A stretch of 64,000 nucleotides of DNA, from positions 248,001-312,000 of the forward strand of contig CAXXGR010000010.1 of the NCBI GenBank assembly GCA_963678775.2, written 5' to 3'. Source of the stretch: JBFHIJ01 sp963678775 (GTDB lineage Bacteria > Bacteroidota > Ignavibacteria > Kapaibacteriales > UBA2268). The translations under genes and the position numbers were made by a program. This document shows, piece after piece, positions 25,505 to 34,564 of the stretch; the first letter of the stretch is position 1; every line of letters starts with the position of its first letter. Under the pieces are notes generated by a model. That model was given only the letters and a program-made list of their open reading frames with translations, ran no database searches and had not been told where the DNA came from.

Positions 25505-25903
25505 TTATACTTTCAATTTTGATTGCTGTAAAATTATTTTATTTATTTTACTTTCCAGTGTTCGAGCATTAAAAGGTTTAATAATATAATCGTTGACTTT
25601 TACTCGCATAGCTACCATTACATCAGTTTTATCATCTTTGGATGTCACCATAAGAATTGGAATATCAGCTAATTTTTTAGTTGATTTCATTGCACGTGCT
25701 AAATCAAGCCCACTTAGTTTTGGCATCATCCAGTCAGTAATGACAATATCAAAATGGTGCTTTCCCATAAGCTCTAAAGCTTCATTGCCATTTTCGGCTT
25801 CTAAAATATCATGATATCCAATACCTTTCAGAGTATTTATCAATAATCTACGCATGATTGATAAATCTTCTACAACCAATATCTTTTTGATTTCGTAAGC
25901 CAT
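25505..25903 (-). CDS. CheY-like single-domain response regulator
   Basis: A 132-residue receiver domain alone. Acidic pocket EDLS at 12-15, phosphoacceptor Asp57 in ITDWMMPKLSG, MVTSKDD for the conserved Thr/Ser, and IIKPFNA for the conserved Lys. The N-terminal VVEDLSIMRRLLINTLK closely resembles chemotaxis CheY. It lies between cinA and tsaD with gaps of 18 and 3 bp; no kinase is adjacent. It could signal to flagella, pili or a kinase in trans; the target is unknown. Confidence 0.85.
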   Translation of the reverse strand: MAYEIKKILVVEDLSIMRRLLINTLKGIGYHDILEAENGNEALELMGKHHFDIVITDWMMPKLSGLDLARAMKSTKKLADIPILMVTSKDDKTDVMVAMRVKVNDYIIKPFNARTLESKINKIILQQSKLKV

Positions 25904-25921
25904 TATTTATCCATATTATAT

Positions 25922-27169
25922 CTATGCGGTAAAATATTTATGTAGCAATATTAATGCCATACCCACAGCTCTTTCTCTATTAATTTCTCTTATTTTGCCA
26001 AAATTGAACTTTTTAGCAAATGTACTTTCAGGTGTAGATAAACCAACCCAAACTGTTCCTACTGGTTTTTCTTCAGAGCCTCCTTCAGGTCCGGCAATGC
26101 CAGTGATGGATAACCCAAAATCAGTATTAAACTTTGTTTTTACATTGTGGGCCATATCGACAGCTGTTTCTTCAGAAACGGCTCCATACTGTTCTAAAAT
26201 AGAAGGATCTATATCTAAATATTTTGATTTAATGTCATTACTGTATGAAATAATACCACCTTCAAAATAATTACTACTGCCAGGTATATCAGTAATATAA
26301 GCTCCAAGCATGCCACCAGTGCAAGACTCCGCTACGGCAAGAGTCTGATTGTTTTCTTTTAATAACTTTCCAATGGTTACAGATAAATTATCACTATCAT
26401 TTCCAATAAAAAATTGGGATGCTCTTTGTAATATATAATTTTCTAACTCTTGAATTTGTAAATCTGCCTCTGAAATAGAAGAAGCTTCTACTCCTATTCT
26501 CAATCTTATTCCTTTATAATTAGGAAGGAATGCAAGAGTTCTGCCTTTTAAAACTTTATCATTTATAGAGAGTATATCAGCCAGAGAAGATTCGGGAACT
26601 CCTGCAAAATGCAAAACTTTATATTTATATACAGAATGTTTACGGTGTACTATGATATTTTCTAAAATATCTAGAATGTGATCGGACATCAAGCCTTTAG
26701 CTTCATGAGGCACACCAGGCAAAGAAAAATAGTGTTTGTTATCATGTATAATATGCAGTCCTGGAGCAGTACCATTTTCATTTTGTAAGGGAGTCGCATT
26801 CTTTGGAATCATTGCTTGAAGTTTATTGCGTTCAGTTACATCACGACCAAGTCTCTCAAATATGGTTTTGACGTTCGCAAATGCCTCATTGTTAAAAACT
26901 AATTCCGTGTCGAAATACTCACAAAGTATATCTTTGGTTATATCATCATGGGTAGGACCTAAGCCTCCTGTGGTGATGATTACATCAGATAATTTAGAGA
27001 GTCTTTGCAAATCTGATAAAAGAGCTTCTTTATTATCTGTTATAACGGAATGAGTAATAACAGCAGCTCCTAATTTAGTACATTGATCTGCAATCCAAGC
27101 AGCATTTGTATTTATTACCTGACCAATGCAAAGCTCATCACCAATAGAAATAAGAGATATTTTTAACAT
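25922..27169 (-). CDS. cinA: CinA family protein (nicotinamide-nucleotide amidohydrolase)
   Basis: A 415-residue two-domain protein. The N-terminal MoaB/MogA-like domain has SIGDELCIGQVINTNAAWIA and TTGGLGPTHDDIT; the C-terminal PncC domain has VAESCTGGMLGAYITDIPGSS, GGIISYSNDIK and SITGIAGPEGGS. CinA recycles pyridine nucleotides by deamidating NMN and may hydrolyse ADP-ribose. The start at 27169 (MLKISLISIG) is chosen because the longer frame begins inside the rpsA terminator. It heads the cinA-CheY-tsaD group. Confidence 0.95.
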   Translation of the reverse strand: MLKISLISIGDELCIGQVINTNAAWIADQCTKLGAAVITHSVITDNKEALLSDLQRLSKLSDVIITTGGLGPTHDDITKDILCEYFDTELVFNNEAFANVKTIFERLGRDVTERNKLQAMIPKNATPLQNENGTAPGLHIIHDNKHYFSLPGVPHEAKGLMSDHILDILENIIVHRKHSVYKYKVLHFAGVPESSLADILSINDKVLKGRTLAFLPNYKGIRLRIGVEASSISEADLQIQELENYILQRASQFFIGNDSDNLSVTIGKLLKENNQTLAVAESCTGGMLGAYITDIPGSSNYFEGGIISYSNDIKSKYLDIDPSILEQYGAVSEETAVDMAHNVKTKFNTDFGLSITGIAGPEGGSEEKPVGTVWVGLSTPESTFAKKFNFGKIREINRERAVGMALILLHKYFTA

Positions 27170-27182
27170 GATTAACGTCCAT

Positions 27183-27218
27183 AAAATAAAAAGGCAGACT
27201 ATCAAATAATAGTCTGCC
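27183..27218 (-). terminator. Intrinsic terminator after rpsA
   Basis: On the minus strand GGCAGACTAT (complement of 27209-27218) pairs perfectly with ATAGTCTGCC (complement of 27193-27202), loop TATTTG, followed by TTTTTATTTTAT. It separates rpsA from cinA. Confidence 0.9.
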
Positions 27219-27241
27219 CAAAATTACAAAAATGCTATGTA

Positions 27242-29164
27242 TTATTCTGCAGATTTTTCTTCAGCAGGAGCATCTTCAGCATTTTTTGCTTCAGATTTAT
27301 TTTCCTTTTTAGGAACATCAAATACATCAGGTACATTTTTTTCATCTTCAGGGATTTCGATAGGTGTATTATCGTAAGCATATTTTTCAGCATTTGGAAC
27401 TGGATGAGCTGACAAATAAATTTCGATAACTGAATTATCTTTACCTCTAAGTGCTTCAACGACAGAAAGAACTATTTTTTTAGAATCTTTGTCAAATTCA
27501 ACCACTTTCAAAGGTAATAAATCACCTAATTTAAAGAATTCACTGATGTTTTTAACAGGAGCGAAAGAAAGCTGAGAAACAGGAACAAAACCGTCAACGC
27601 CTCTAGGAAGTTCTACGATAACGCCTTTTTCAATAATTCTTTCTATTTTAGCTTCAGTTTCAGCACCAACTTTGTATTCCTCTTCAAATACATCCCATGG
27701 GTTATCATTGATTTGTTTGTGCCCCAAAGCGATTCTTCTTTGATCAGGATCTATGCTAAGAACAACAACTTCTAATTCGTCGCCTTTCTTAACAAATTCA
27801 CCCGGATGACGAATCTTCTTAGTCCAAGACAAGTCGCTAATGTGAACTAAACCATCTACACCAGGTTCTAACTCAACGAATACACCGAAGTTAGTAAGGT
27901 TGCGAACGATACCTTTGCGTACTGATTCTACAGGATATTTTTTCATAAGGTCTTGCCATGGATCTGGTTCTAATTGTTTCATACCCAAAGCAAGTTTTTT
28001 GTTATCTTTATCTATATTAAGAACAATAGCATCAACTACCTGACCCATAGAAACGATTTGAGACGGGTGTTTAACATGCTGAGTCCAAGACATTTCACTA
28101 ATGTGGATAAGACCTTCGATGCCTTTTTCGATTTCGATAAATGCACCGTAATCAGTCAAGCTGACAACTTTACCAGATACTTTTGTACCTTGTTCGTATT
28201 TTTCGCCGATATTATCCCATGGGTGAGAAGTAAGTTGTTTCATACCCAAAGAGATTCTACGTTTGTCTTCGTCAAAGTCTAATACAACAACTTTAACTGT
28301 TTCATCCAATTTAACGATTTCAGATGGATGAGTAACGCGACCCCATGAAAGGTCAGTGATGTGTACAAGACCATCAACACCGCCAAGATCAACGAATACA
28401 CCGAAGTCAGCAATTGCTTTAACTGTACCTTCAAGTACAAGACCTTTTTCTAATTTACCCATAATAGCTTCGCGTTGCTCTTTAAGTTGTTCTTCAAGAA
28501 GAACTTTGTGAGATACAACAACGTTTTCAGATGGGTGATTTACTTTTACTACTTTAACGTCAATAGTTTTAGTTACCCAGCCGTCAAAATCACGTACAGG
28601 GCGTACATCAATTTGAGAGCCCGGTAAAAATGCTTCAATACCTAACAAGTCAACAACCATACCGCCTTTGATGCGACGAAGAATTTTAACTTGAGTGATT
28701 TCTTGAGTTTCAAATAATTTGAGAATATCTTCCCATATCTTCATAAAGTCAGCACGACGACGAGAAAGTACAAGTTTGCCGTTAGAGTCTTCAATATTTT
28801 CGATAAAAACGTCAATTTCATCACCAATTTGATAAGATTCTGCATTGATTAATTCAGCTCTAGGTACTACACCCAATGATTTAAAATTGATATCAACACG
28901 AATTTCGTCTTTTGTGATAGCTACGATTTTACCTTTTACGAGCTCATCTTCTTTAATTTCAGTGATGTTACCTGTAGCCATTTGCTCAAAAGTATCATCA
29001 TCTAAAATTAAGTCGTTGAAGCCGTTTTCCAATAGTTTAGTTACAGCTTCTCTGGCTCTTTCTGCAACATTGCCGCCTTCTTTACCGGCATCAATCCCTT
29101 GCATAGGATGTTTTTCAACAGAAGATTCTGCAACATCTTGTAGGGTATTTTGATTTTCTGACAT
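27242..29164 (-). CDS. rpsA: 30S ribosomal protein S1
   Basis: A 640-residue S1 with six OB-fold S1 repeats, recognisable by their GxVxxI...GxxVxL pattern at roughly residues 80-145, 165-230, 250-320, 335-405, 420-490 and 505-575 (for example ADFGVFVDLGGVDGLVHI and TDYGAFIEIEKGIEGLIHI). The first two bind the ribosome; the others bind mRNA and unfold it for initiation. The tail from about 590 is Glu/Lys/Ala-rich and low in complexity. The start at 29164 is set by AGAGG just upstream and the family N-terminus; an extra 17 residues upstream are unlikely. A strong terminator follows. Confidence 0.95.
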   Translation of the reverse strand: MSENQNTLQDVAESSVEKHPMQGIDAGKEGGNVAERAREAVTKLLENGFNDLILDDDTFEQMATGNITEIKEDELVKGKIVAITKDEIRVDINFKSLGVVPRAELINAESYQIGDEIDVFIENIEDSNGKLVLSRRRADFMKIWEDILKLFETQEITQVKILRRIKGGMVVDLLGIEAFLPGSQIDVRPVRDFDGWVTKTIDVKVVKVNHPSENVVVSHKVLLEEQLKEQREAIMGKLEKGLVLEGTVKAIADFGVFVDLGGVDGLVHITDLSWGRVTHPSEIVKLDETVKVVVLDFDEDKRRISLGMKQLTSHPWDNIGEKYEQGTKVSGKVVSLTDYGAFIEIEKGIEGLIHISEMSWTQHVKHPSQIVSMGQVVDAIVLNIDKDNKKLALGMKQLEPDPWQDLMKKYPVESVRKGIVRNLTNFGVFVELEPGVDGLVHISDLSWTKKIRHPGEFVKKGDELEVVVLSIDPDQRRIALGHKQINDNPWDVFEEEYKVGAETEAKIERIIEKGVIVELPRGVDGFVPVSQLSFAPVKNISEFFKLGDLLPLKVVEFDKDSKKIVLSVVEALRGKDNSVIEIYLSAHPVPNAEKYAYDNTPIEIPEDEKNVPDVFDVPKKENKSEAKNAEDAPAEEKSAE

Positions 29165-29317
29165 TAAAGTACCTCTAAAAATAATTTGATTAGTGAAACA
29201 TAAGTACAAAAACAAATTGTACCATTTTTTATATGCTTAGCTACGCAATATAATATAATAGTCTTTAATTTCCAAAAGTAGATATGTAAATAATATAAAA
29301 ATCAGCAGATTATATTT

Positions 29318-30805
29318 CTAAACCGAAAAAATAAGCTTGCCTGAATTGTAGGTAGCTATTATTTGAAATAGCTGGTCGTTTGGAGGGGTACGATCGTCAA
29401 TAACAATAAAATCAGCATTTGCTCCACATATTAAAACTTTTTCTCCAAAAAGTTTACGAGGATTTATAGTATAAGATTCTATCGCAGATTCTAAATTGAT
29501 TTCTTCTTTAGGTAGTAAACAGTTGCCTGTTGGTGTGGTTCTATTCGTAAATGCAATTATTCCTGATTGAGGGTCATAAGACTCTATTGGGAAATCAGAG
29601 CCGGCAATAACATTTAGATTTTTATCGAAATACGTTTTCCATAGGTAAGCATTGCTAAGTTGCTTTCGTTCAAGCCTCTCATGTAGTATTGTATCAAGAT
29701 CAGAGTAATAATGCACAGGTTGCAGTGAGGGAATAATATTATTATCTTCAAATAGATTAATGTCTTCTTTTGCAATTAGCTGGACATGTTCAACTCTAAA
29801 ATGCAGTGGAGGAAACTTAGGTGCAAGCTTGTTATAAACTCTCAGTGCTGTAGATACTGCTTTATCTCCAATTGCATGGGTTGCTATATTCCATCCAGAT
29901 TTTGCTGCTCTAAGTGCCTTGTTATAGAATTGCTCTTCATCTAAAATCAAGAAACCATTTGAAGCATAATCTTTGTAATCATCAAAAAGAGCAGCTCCAT
30001 GAGAGCCTAATGCGCCATCAAGAAAAAACTTAACTCCAACTATATTGAAATATCTATTGCCAGAGGTATCGAGATTGAAGTCTAAATATTCTTCATTTTG
30101 AGCTCTAAAATATGTCTTACTTTTGATGAACAGCTCCGAATTTTGTTCCATTTTTTGAAACATAGGCAAGAAATCCGGTTCAAAATCCATATCATGTACT
30201 TCGGTCACGCCTACTTTAGCTAATTCTTGCTGCGATCTAATAACTTGTGAGCGGAGTTGCTCATAGGTAAACTGAGGAATTTGACTTTCAGCACGAAACA
30301 TTGCTTCATCTATTAGTATACCAGTGGGTTCGCCAATCTCATCTTTTTGTATTTCTCCACCTTTGGGAGAGGAACTGGCTGAAGTGATATTCAATATATT
30401 TAAAGCTTTAGAGTTAAGCCAAGCAGTATGAGCATCAATTCTTTTAAGAAAAACCGGAACATCAGGAAATAACTTGTCTAATATTCTTTTATTGGGATAT
30501 GACTTGTTCTCCCAAAGAGATTGATTCCAACCAATACCAAATATCCAATTATCTCGGAAAGCAGGACGTGTGTATGCAAGAGCTGCACACTCTTCTGCAC
30601 TTATACATTCGTTAAGCATTAGTCCGTTTAGGATTAGTCCTAGTCCATGGAAGTGACAATGAGAATCTACAAATGAAGGGAGTATCTTACAGCCGTTATA
30701 GATTTTCTTTGAATACTCAGTTTCAACTATTGAACATTCCTCTATTTGGCAAATTGAATCAATAATGCCATTTTTTATTTTGATATGATAAAATTCAGGA
30801 GTCAA
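29318..30805 (-). CDS. YtcJ-like metal-dependent amidohydrolase
   Basis: A 495-residue amidohydrolase-superfamily protein of the amidohydrolase-3/YtcJ type. It has ILPSFVDSHCHFHGLG with the first metal HxH, FGIGWNQSLWE, VPVFLKRIDAHTAWLNSKAL, EPTGILIDEAM, KFFLDGALGSHGAAL, NIATHAIGDKAV with a metal His, FRVEHVQLI, and IAGSDFPIES with the catalytic Asp, ending NADFIVIDD. No signal peptide, so cytoplasmic. Members hydrolyse amide or imide bonds of varied substrates; nothing here indicates which. It lies alone between rpsA and the ferredoxin gene. Confidence 0.88.
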   Translation of the reverse strand: MTPEFYHIKIKNGIIDSICQIEECSIVETEYSKKIYNGCKILPSFVDSHCHFHGLGLILNGLMLNECISAEECAALAYTRPAFRDNWIFGIGWNQSLWENKSYPNKRILDKLFPDVPVFLKRIDAHTAWLNSKALNILNITSASSSPKGGEIQKDEIGEPTGILIDEAMFRAESQIPQFTYEQLRSQVIRSQQELAKVGVTEVHDMDFEPDFLPMFQKMEQNSELFIKSKTYFRAQNEEYLDFNLDTSGNRYFNIVGVKFFLDGALGSHGAALFDDYKDYASNGFLILDEEQFYNKALRAAKSGWNIATHAIGDKAVSTALRVYNKLAPKFPPLHFRVEHVQLIAKEDINLFEDNNIIPSLQPVHYYSDLDTILHERLERKQLSNAYLWKTYFDKNLNVIAGSDFPIESYDPQSGIIAFTNRTTPTGNCLLPKEEINLESAIESYTINPRKLFGEKVLICGANADFIVIDDRTPPNDQLFQIIATYNSGKLIFSV

Positions 30806-30832
30806 TATTTAGTCCTAAATATTCTAAAATAT

Positions 30833-30861
30833 AAAAAAAATGCTGCCCTAAGAAGAGCAGC
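30833..30861 (-). terminator. Intrinsic terminator after the ferredoxin gene
   Basis: On the minus strand GCTGCTCT (complement of 30854-30861) pairs with AGGGCAGC (complement of 30842-30849, one G-U pair), followed by eight Ts (30833-30840). Confidence 0.85.
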
Positions 30862-30891
30862 TCTATTTTTTAAGTCGAACTAATCGCACAA

Positions 30892-31077
30892 TTATTTGAT
30901 GATTGCTTCTACTGGGCATACATCTTGACATTGTGGTTCGTCGAAATGACCTTCGCACTCTACACATACATCAGCATCGATTACAAATTGATCATCGCCT
31001 TCAGAAATAGCTTCTACCGGGCATTCTGGTTCGCAAGCGCCGCAGCTAATGCATTCATCAGTAATTTTTAAAGCCAT
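30892..31077 (-). CDS. 2[4Fe-4S] ferredoxin, Chlorobium/Alvin type
   Basis: A 61-residue low-potential electron carrier. Cluster I ligands are C9, C12, C15 and C19 (CISCGACEPEC); cluster II ligands are C38, C41, C50 and C54, with an eight-residue insertion between the second and third (CVECEGHFDEPQC). That insertion marks the Alvin-like family found in green sulfur bacteria and relatives, where such ferredoxins serve pyruvate or 2-oxoglutarate:ferredoxin oxidoreductase. GGAGATATACC precedes the ATG. Its own terminator makes it a single-gene unit. Confidence 0.95.
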   Translation of the reverse strand: MALKITDECISCGACEPECPVEAISEGDDQFVIDADVCVECEGHFDEPQCQDVCPVEAIIK

Positions 31078-31173
31078 GGTATATCTCCTATTGGAAATTA
31101 TAATAAAAAATTGAATAGCACATTTAACACGATGTCAAGATAATAAATAGTTGCACTTTTAACAAGCTAAAAA

Positions 31174-32004
31174 TTATTCTGCATCCTTGAAAATACCGCT
31201 CCAATTCTTAGTCGGAGCTAAATACTGACTATCCATATGCGTTGCTAAAGAGGACATCGGAGTCCATAAATTCCATTTATTTCTGAATAGAAGTCGAGGT
31301 GTGCCAAAGAGTAATAATTTGATATATATCTTTGCAAATGATAAGTCTGTGAAAATATATTTTACAAATAAAAGGATATTAAACGCATTTATTTTGGTGA
31401 TGCTTAACCAAATACTATTATCATAGTTCTTTCTTAAATAAGACTTAAAAGCGTCCATAGTCTTGTATAGATATTTTTTTTGAGTCAAAAATGTCATACA
31501 GGTAGTAGATACTGTTCGCCAGTGCCTTTTGTCTGTTACTTTGATTTTACTTTTATAGTCGTGAAAGTCTAAAGTATAATAATCCAAATGGTCGTACGGG
31601 GATACAAAATGTACTTCATTATCTGATTCAATTAAATCTAACATTTCATGGAATGAATCCGGCAAATAAAAGTAGTCATCTTCAGCAAAATAGATATTGT
31701 CAGAAAATGTCTGAGAACTGAGTATTTCTAATTGTTTGCCCCAAGTGCCGGCATTACCAATGCCTGGAAGAGAAACAAGCTCTAACTGGTCTTCAGGAAT
31801 ATATTTCTTAAATAATTCGGAATATTCTTGCGGACAGTCGTCTAAAAGCACCCATATCTTATAATTAACTTTGGATAGAGAACTAACTAAAGATTTTAAA
31901 CAAAGTTCTGAAAGCTTATATTTATCATCAGCATGAATAGGAGGGACTTTTGATACTTTTGGGTAAATCCTATAGCAAATTGCGACTGAGTATACTTTCT
32001 TCAT
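31174..32004 (-). CDS. Glycosyltransferase-like protein
   Basis: A 276-residue protein with a GT-A-like core: VYSVAICYRIYPKV strand, KIWVLLDDCPQEYSELF, a putative donor-binding NIYFAEDDYFYLPDSF with an EDD metal motif, and an aromatic C-terminal part with WNLWTPMSSLATHMD. It matches no single family that I can name and looks like a GT2-related enzyme. Start at 32004 (MKKVYSVA) is preferred over a start 21 bp upstream because GGA lies six bases before it and the longer one lies inside the next gene. It directly follows a GT2 gene; a polysaccharide or glycan role is inferred. Confidence 0.6.
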   Translation of the reverse strand: MKKVYSVAICYRIYPKVSKVPPIHADDKYKLSELCLKSLVSSLSKVNYKIWVLLDDCPQEYSELFKKYIPEDQLELVSLPGIGNAGTWGKQLEILSSQTFSDNIYFAEDDYFYLPDSFHEMLDLIESDNEVHFVSPYDHLDYYTLDFHDYKSKIKVTDKRHWRTVSTTCMTFLTQKKYLYKTMDAFKSYLRKNYDNSIWLSITKINAFNILLFVKYIFTDLSFAKIYIKLLLFGTPRLLFRNKWNLWTPMSSLATHMDSQYLAPTKNWSGIFKDAE

Positions 32005-32006
32005 AT

Positions 32007-32948
32007 TTATTCCGCATTTCTCCATGATTCAGATAAAAGTTTAAAGTAGTTATGCTTGTTGTACGCTTTTGTTGATTTTTCCCCTGAGAATATTTTAGAT
32101 ATTACTACCCAAAATTTTGATAGTATTGACGAATGCCAAAGTTCTAAATATTTAAAAATAGTAGCAGTAGACTTAGAGAAGTGTTTTCTACAAAAAAGCA
32201 ACTTAGAATTTACAAAAATTTGTAACATTTTAGAGCTGTGACCGCCATTCTCTGTGCTGCCACCCCTATGGTGAATAATTTGCACTTTAGGGTTAAATAT
32301 TACATAAAAATTACGTATTTGAACCTTATAGCAATAATCGGCTTCTTCGGTATAGAAATAATAATCCTCATCAAAACCACCAACTCCGCCAAACACACGC
32401 ATAGGAGTCATGAGGCTACCTCCGTCAGCATAGCTAACACTTTTAGGGAATCTATCAATTTTGATTTTTCCCCAAAGTAACTTTCTGACAGCTCTTTGGA
32501 AAGTAGAAATCAGAAATAAGTCTTTTAGCCCAAGTCTTATTCCCGGCAAATCTCCGTAGCTGTACTGCCACTGACCGTTAGGAAATACCTGCTGAGCTCC
32601 TACCACACCTACTGTATTATTTTCTTCTAAGTAAGTAAGAAGAGTGTTAATAGTACCGGGTTTGTATACAATATCTGAATTTGAAATAAGTAAATATTCA
32701 GCATTCGATGCTCTCGCACCTATGTTAACAGCTTTTGCATATCCAAAATTGTCAGAGTTCTCAATTATCTTAATTTGTGGATATTTGTCTTTTATAATGG
32801 CAACTGAATTATCCTGAGAATTATTATCAACTATTATGATAGAATAATCTACATCAAACAAAGTTGAATGTATAGATTCTAAACAATTAAGTGTATACTC
32901 AAGACAATTGTATGTTACAACAACGATATCTAATTTTCTTGCGAACAA
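32007..32948 (-). CDS. Glycosyltransferase family 2 (rhamnosyltransferase-like)
   Basis: A 313-residue GT2 enzyme. Features: VVVTYNCLEYTLNCLESI at the N-terminus, SIIIVDNNSQDNS, FGYAKAVNIGARAS, the donor/metal motif LLISNSDIV, VGVVGAQQVFPNG, GGVGGFDEDYYFYTEEADYC for the acceptor site and HHRGGST near the end. This matches enzymes adding sugars such as rhamnose to surface polysaccharides. The start is TTG at 32948; no ATG occurs before the upstream stop. Its stop lies 2 bp before the next gene's start, so the two form an operon. Acceptor and sugar are unknown. Confidence 0.88.
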   Translation of the reverse strand: MFARKLDIVVVTYNCLEYTLNCLESIHSTLFDVDYSIIIVDNNSQDNSVAIIKDKYPQIKIIENSDNFGYAKAVNIGARASNAEYLLISNSDIVYKPGTINTLLTYLEENNTVGVVGAQQVFPNGQWQYSYGDLPGIRLGLKDLFLISTFQRAVRKLLWGKIKIDRFPKSVSYADGGSLMTPMRVFGGVGGFDEDYYFYTEEADYCYKVQIRNFYVIFNPKVQIIHHRGGSTENGGHSSKMLQIFVNSKLLFCRKHFSKSTATIFKYLELWHSSILSKFWVVISKIFSGEKSTKAYNKHNYFKLLSESWRNAE

Positions 32949-33101
32949 GATAGCACCGAATATGATGTGACTAAAAATAGACTGCTAATATACATAAAAA
33001 AGTAGAAAATCAGATTAGTAAACTGCAAAAGTATAGGCAGAATGTTGATTTATGTTTTTTGTATAAAGGATTATTGTTATATTCGTTTTTTAAATTACTA
33101 A

Positions 33102-34412
33102 ATGAGTTTGTCATATTCTGTGAAAGTTATTCTTTCTATATTGTTCTTTTTTGTTCCCGCTTGTGTGATTCACTCGCAGGTAGCTAAGAGTATACACATA
33201 GAAGAATATGACAAATATAGATATCAGGATAAACCGATATCCAAATCACAGTCAAAGTATAAAATTGATCTGAGAAATACCCTTAATAGCAATAGTTTAG
33301 ATAAAAAGTTTGTTGGTTTTCATGCTTATTGGGCAGGAGAAAAATATCTAAATTATAGGTATGATTTAATTAGTGATTTAATATATTTTGGTTTTGAAAT
33401 TGACGCTCAAGATGGCAGTATTTCTAACACTCGTGGTTATTTAGATCATCCTATCAGCAATATATGCAAAACTACTGATACTAAACTTCACATCTCAATT
33501 ATCTTATTTGGTTCGCCTCAGATAACATCATTTCTCAGCGACACAAGCAAAATATCCAACTTTATAGCTAATCTTGTCTATTATAATAATGAAAATTCCT
33601 TCGATGGTATAAATTTAGATTTTGAAACACTTCCTTACGAATCTAGTGATCAATTTGTATATTTTGTTCAGCAATTAGATAAATCATTTCCGACTAAAGA
33701 GATTTCAATAGACATACCTGCGGTAGATTGGAGCTCTTCATACTCCTTCGAAAAGCTTAACCCTATATGTGATTTTTACTTTCTCATGGGATATGATTAC
33801 TACTGGAGTGGCTCAGACAATGCCGGCCCTGTAAGTCCTTTGAGAGGGGGAAATATTAATATTGAATATAGTCTAAACAGGTATGAATCAAACCTGATTG
33901 ATAAAGAAAAAATAGTATTAGGATTACCATGGTATGGAAGAGGATGGGAAGTTTCAGACTCCTCATTTCAAAGCAAAGTTATCGGTAGCTCCGAAGCTGT
34001 GACTTACGATTACATAAAATCAAATTTCACCTCAGCAAATTACTCTCAAAAATACGAGAGCAATTATTTATCTTATTTAGATAATGAAAGTTGGAAAGAA
34101 ATATGGTACGACGACTCACTTGCATTCTCAACTAAAGTCAGCTTTGCATTGAATAGGGAATTAGCAGGAGTTGGAGTTTGGGCATTGCACTACCAAAATG
34201 ACAATAATCAACTTTGGGGTGCAGTAGAGCATAGTTTTAAAGAGGTCTCTGTAAAAGAATTCGAGAGGAAAAATGATGGGATAGTAGAGTACTACGATTT
34301 GCAAGGACGCAAAGTTTACAATATTGAAGAATCATTCAGCAAATTTATTCTCAAAATATTGAAAGTTGCCGGAAAGATTAAAAGTGCGGATGGAATCTAT
34401 CTCGAAAGGTAG
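33102..34412 (+). CDS. Exported glycoside hydrolase family 18 protein with possible type IX secretion tail
   Basis: A 436-residue exported protein. Signal peptide at 1-26 (ending VIHSQ). The GH18 barrel (about 70-375) has the catalytic DGINLDFE at 168-175 with Glu175 as acid, YFLMGYDYYWSG, GLPWYGRGW and GVGVWALHYQND. GH18 enzymes cut chitin or peptidoglycan-like N-acetylglucosamine chains, and some are spore or germination lysins. The C-terminal 50 residues (EYYDLQGRKVYN ... GIYLER) resemble the end of type IX secretion sorting domains, though the match is partial. It diverges from the glycosyltransferase operon. Substrate unknown. Confidence 0.82.
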   Translation: MSLSYSVKVILSILFFFVPACVIHSQVAKSIHIEEYDKYRYQDKPISKSQSKYKIDLRNTLNSNSLDKKFVGFHAYWAGEKYLNYRYDLISDLIYFGFEIDAQDGSISNTRGYLDHPISNICKTTDTKLHISIILFGSPQITSFLSDTSKISNFIANLVYYNNENSFDGINLDFETLPYESSDQFVYFVQQLDKSFPTKEISIDIPAVDWSSSYSFEKLNPICDFYFLMGYDYYWSGSDNAGPVSPLRGGNINIEYSLNRYESNLIDKEKIVLGLPWYGRGWEVSDSSFQSKVIGSSEAVTYDYIKSNFTSANYSQKYESNYLSYLDNESWKEIWYDDSLAFSTKVSFALNRELAGVGVWALHYQNDNNQLWGAVEHSFKEVSVKEFERKNDGIVEYYDLQGRKVYNIEESFSKFILKILKVAGKIKSADGIYLER

Positions 34413-34564
34413 TATTGGATGACATATAAGAATAAAAAGTTATCCACAATTATTAAATATTAACGTTTACGTTGGTATTTTCAAGATTTAGATATATATT
34501 CGTGCTTGTCTAAATTGCAAAGTAAAGAAATTAAATAATATTAGCTTTTAAAACGGAGGTTTAA

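Noticed and set aside
27170..27205. Longer cinA start
   Set aside because: It lies inside the hairpin arms of the rpsA terminator and the added residues do not match the family.
27235..27459. Lysine/leucine-rich reading frame on the rpsA strand
   Set aside because: Out-of-frame shadow of the low-complexity rpsA tail.
34440..34448. Perfect DnaA box TTATCCACA upstream of secD
   Set aside because: Single copy, no cluster of boxes, no AT-rich unwinding region or dnaA/dnaN nearby; chance in AT-rich DNA.
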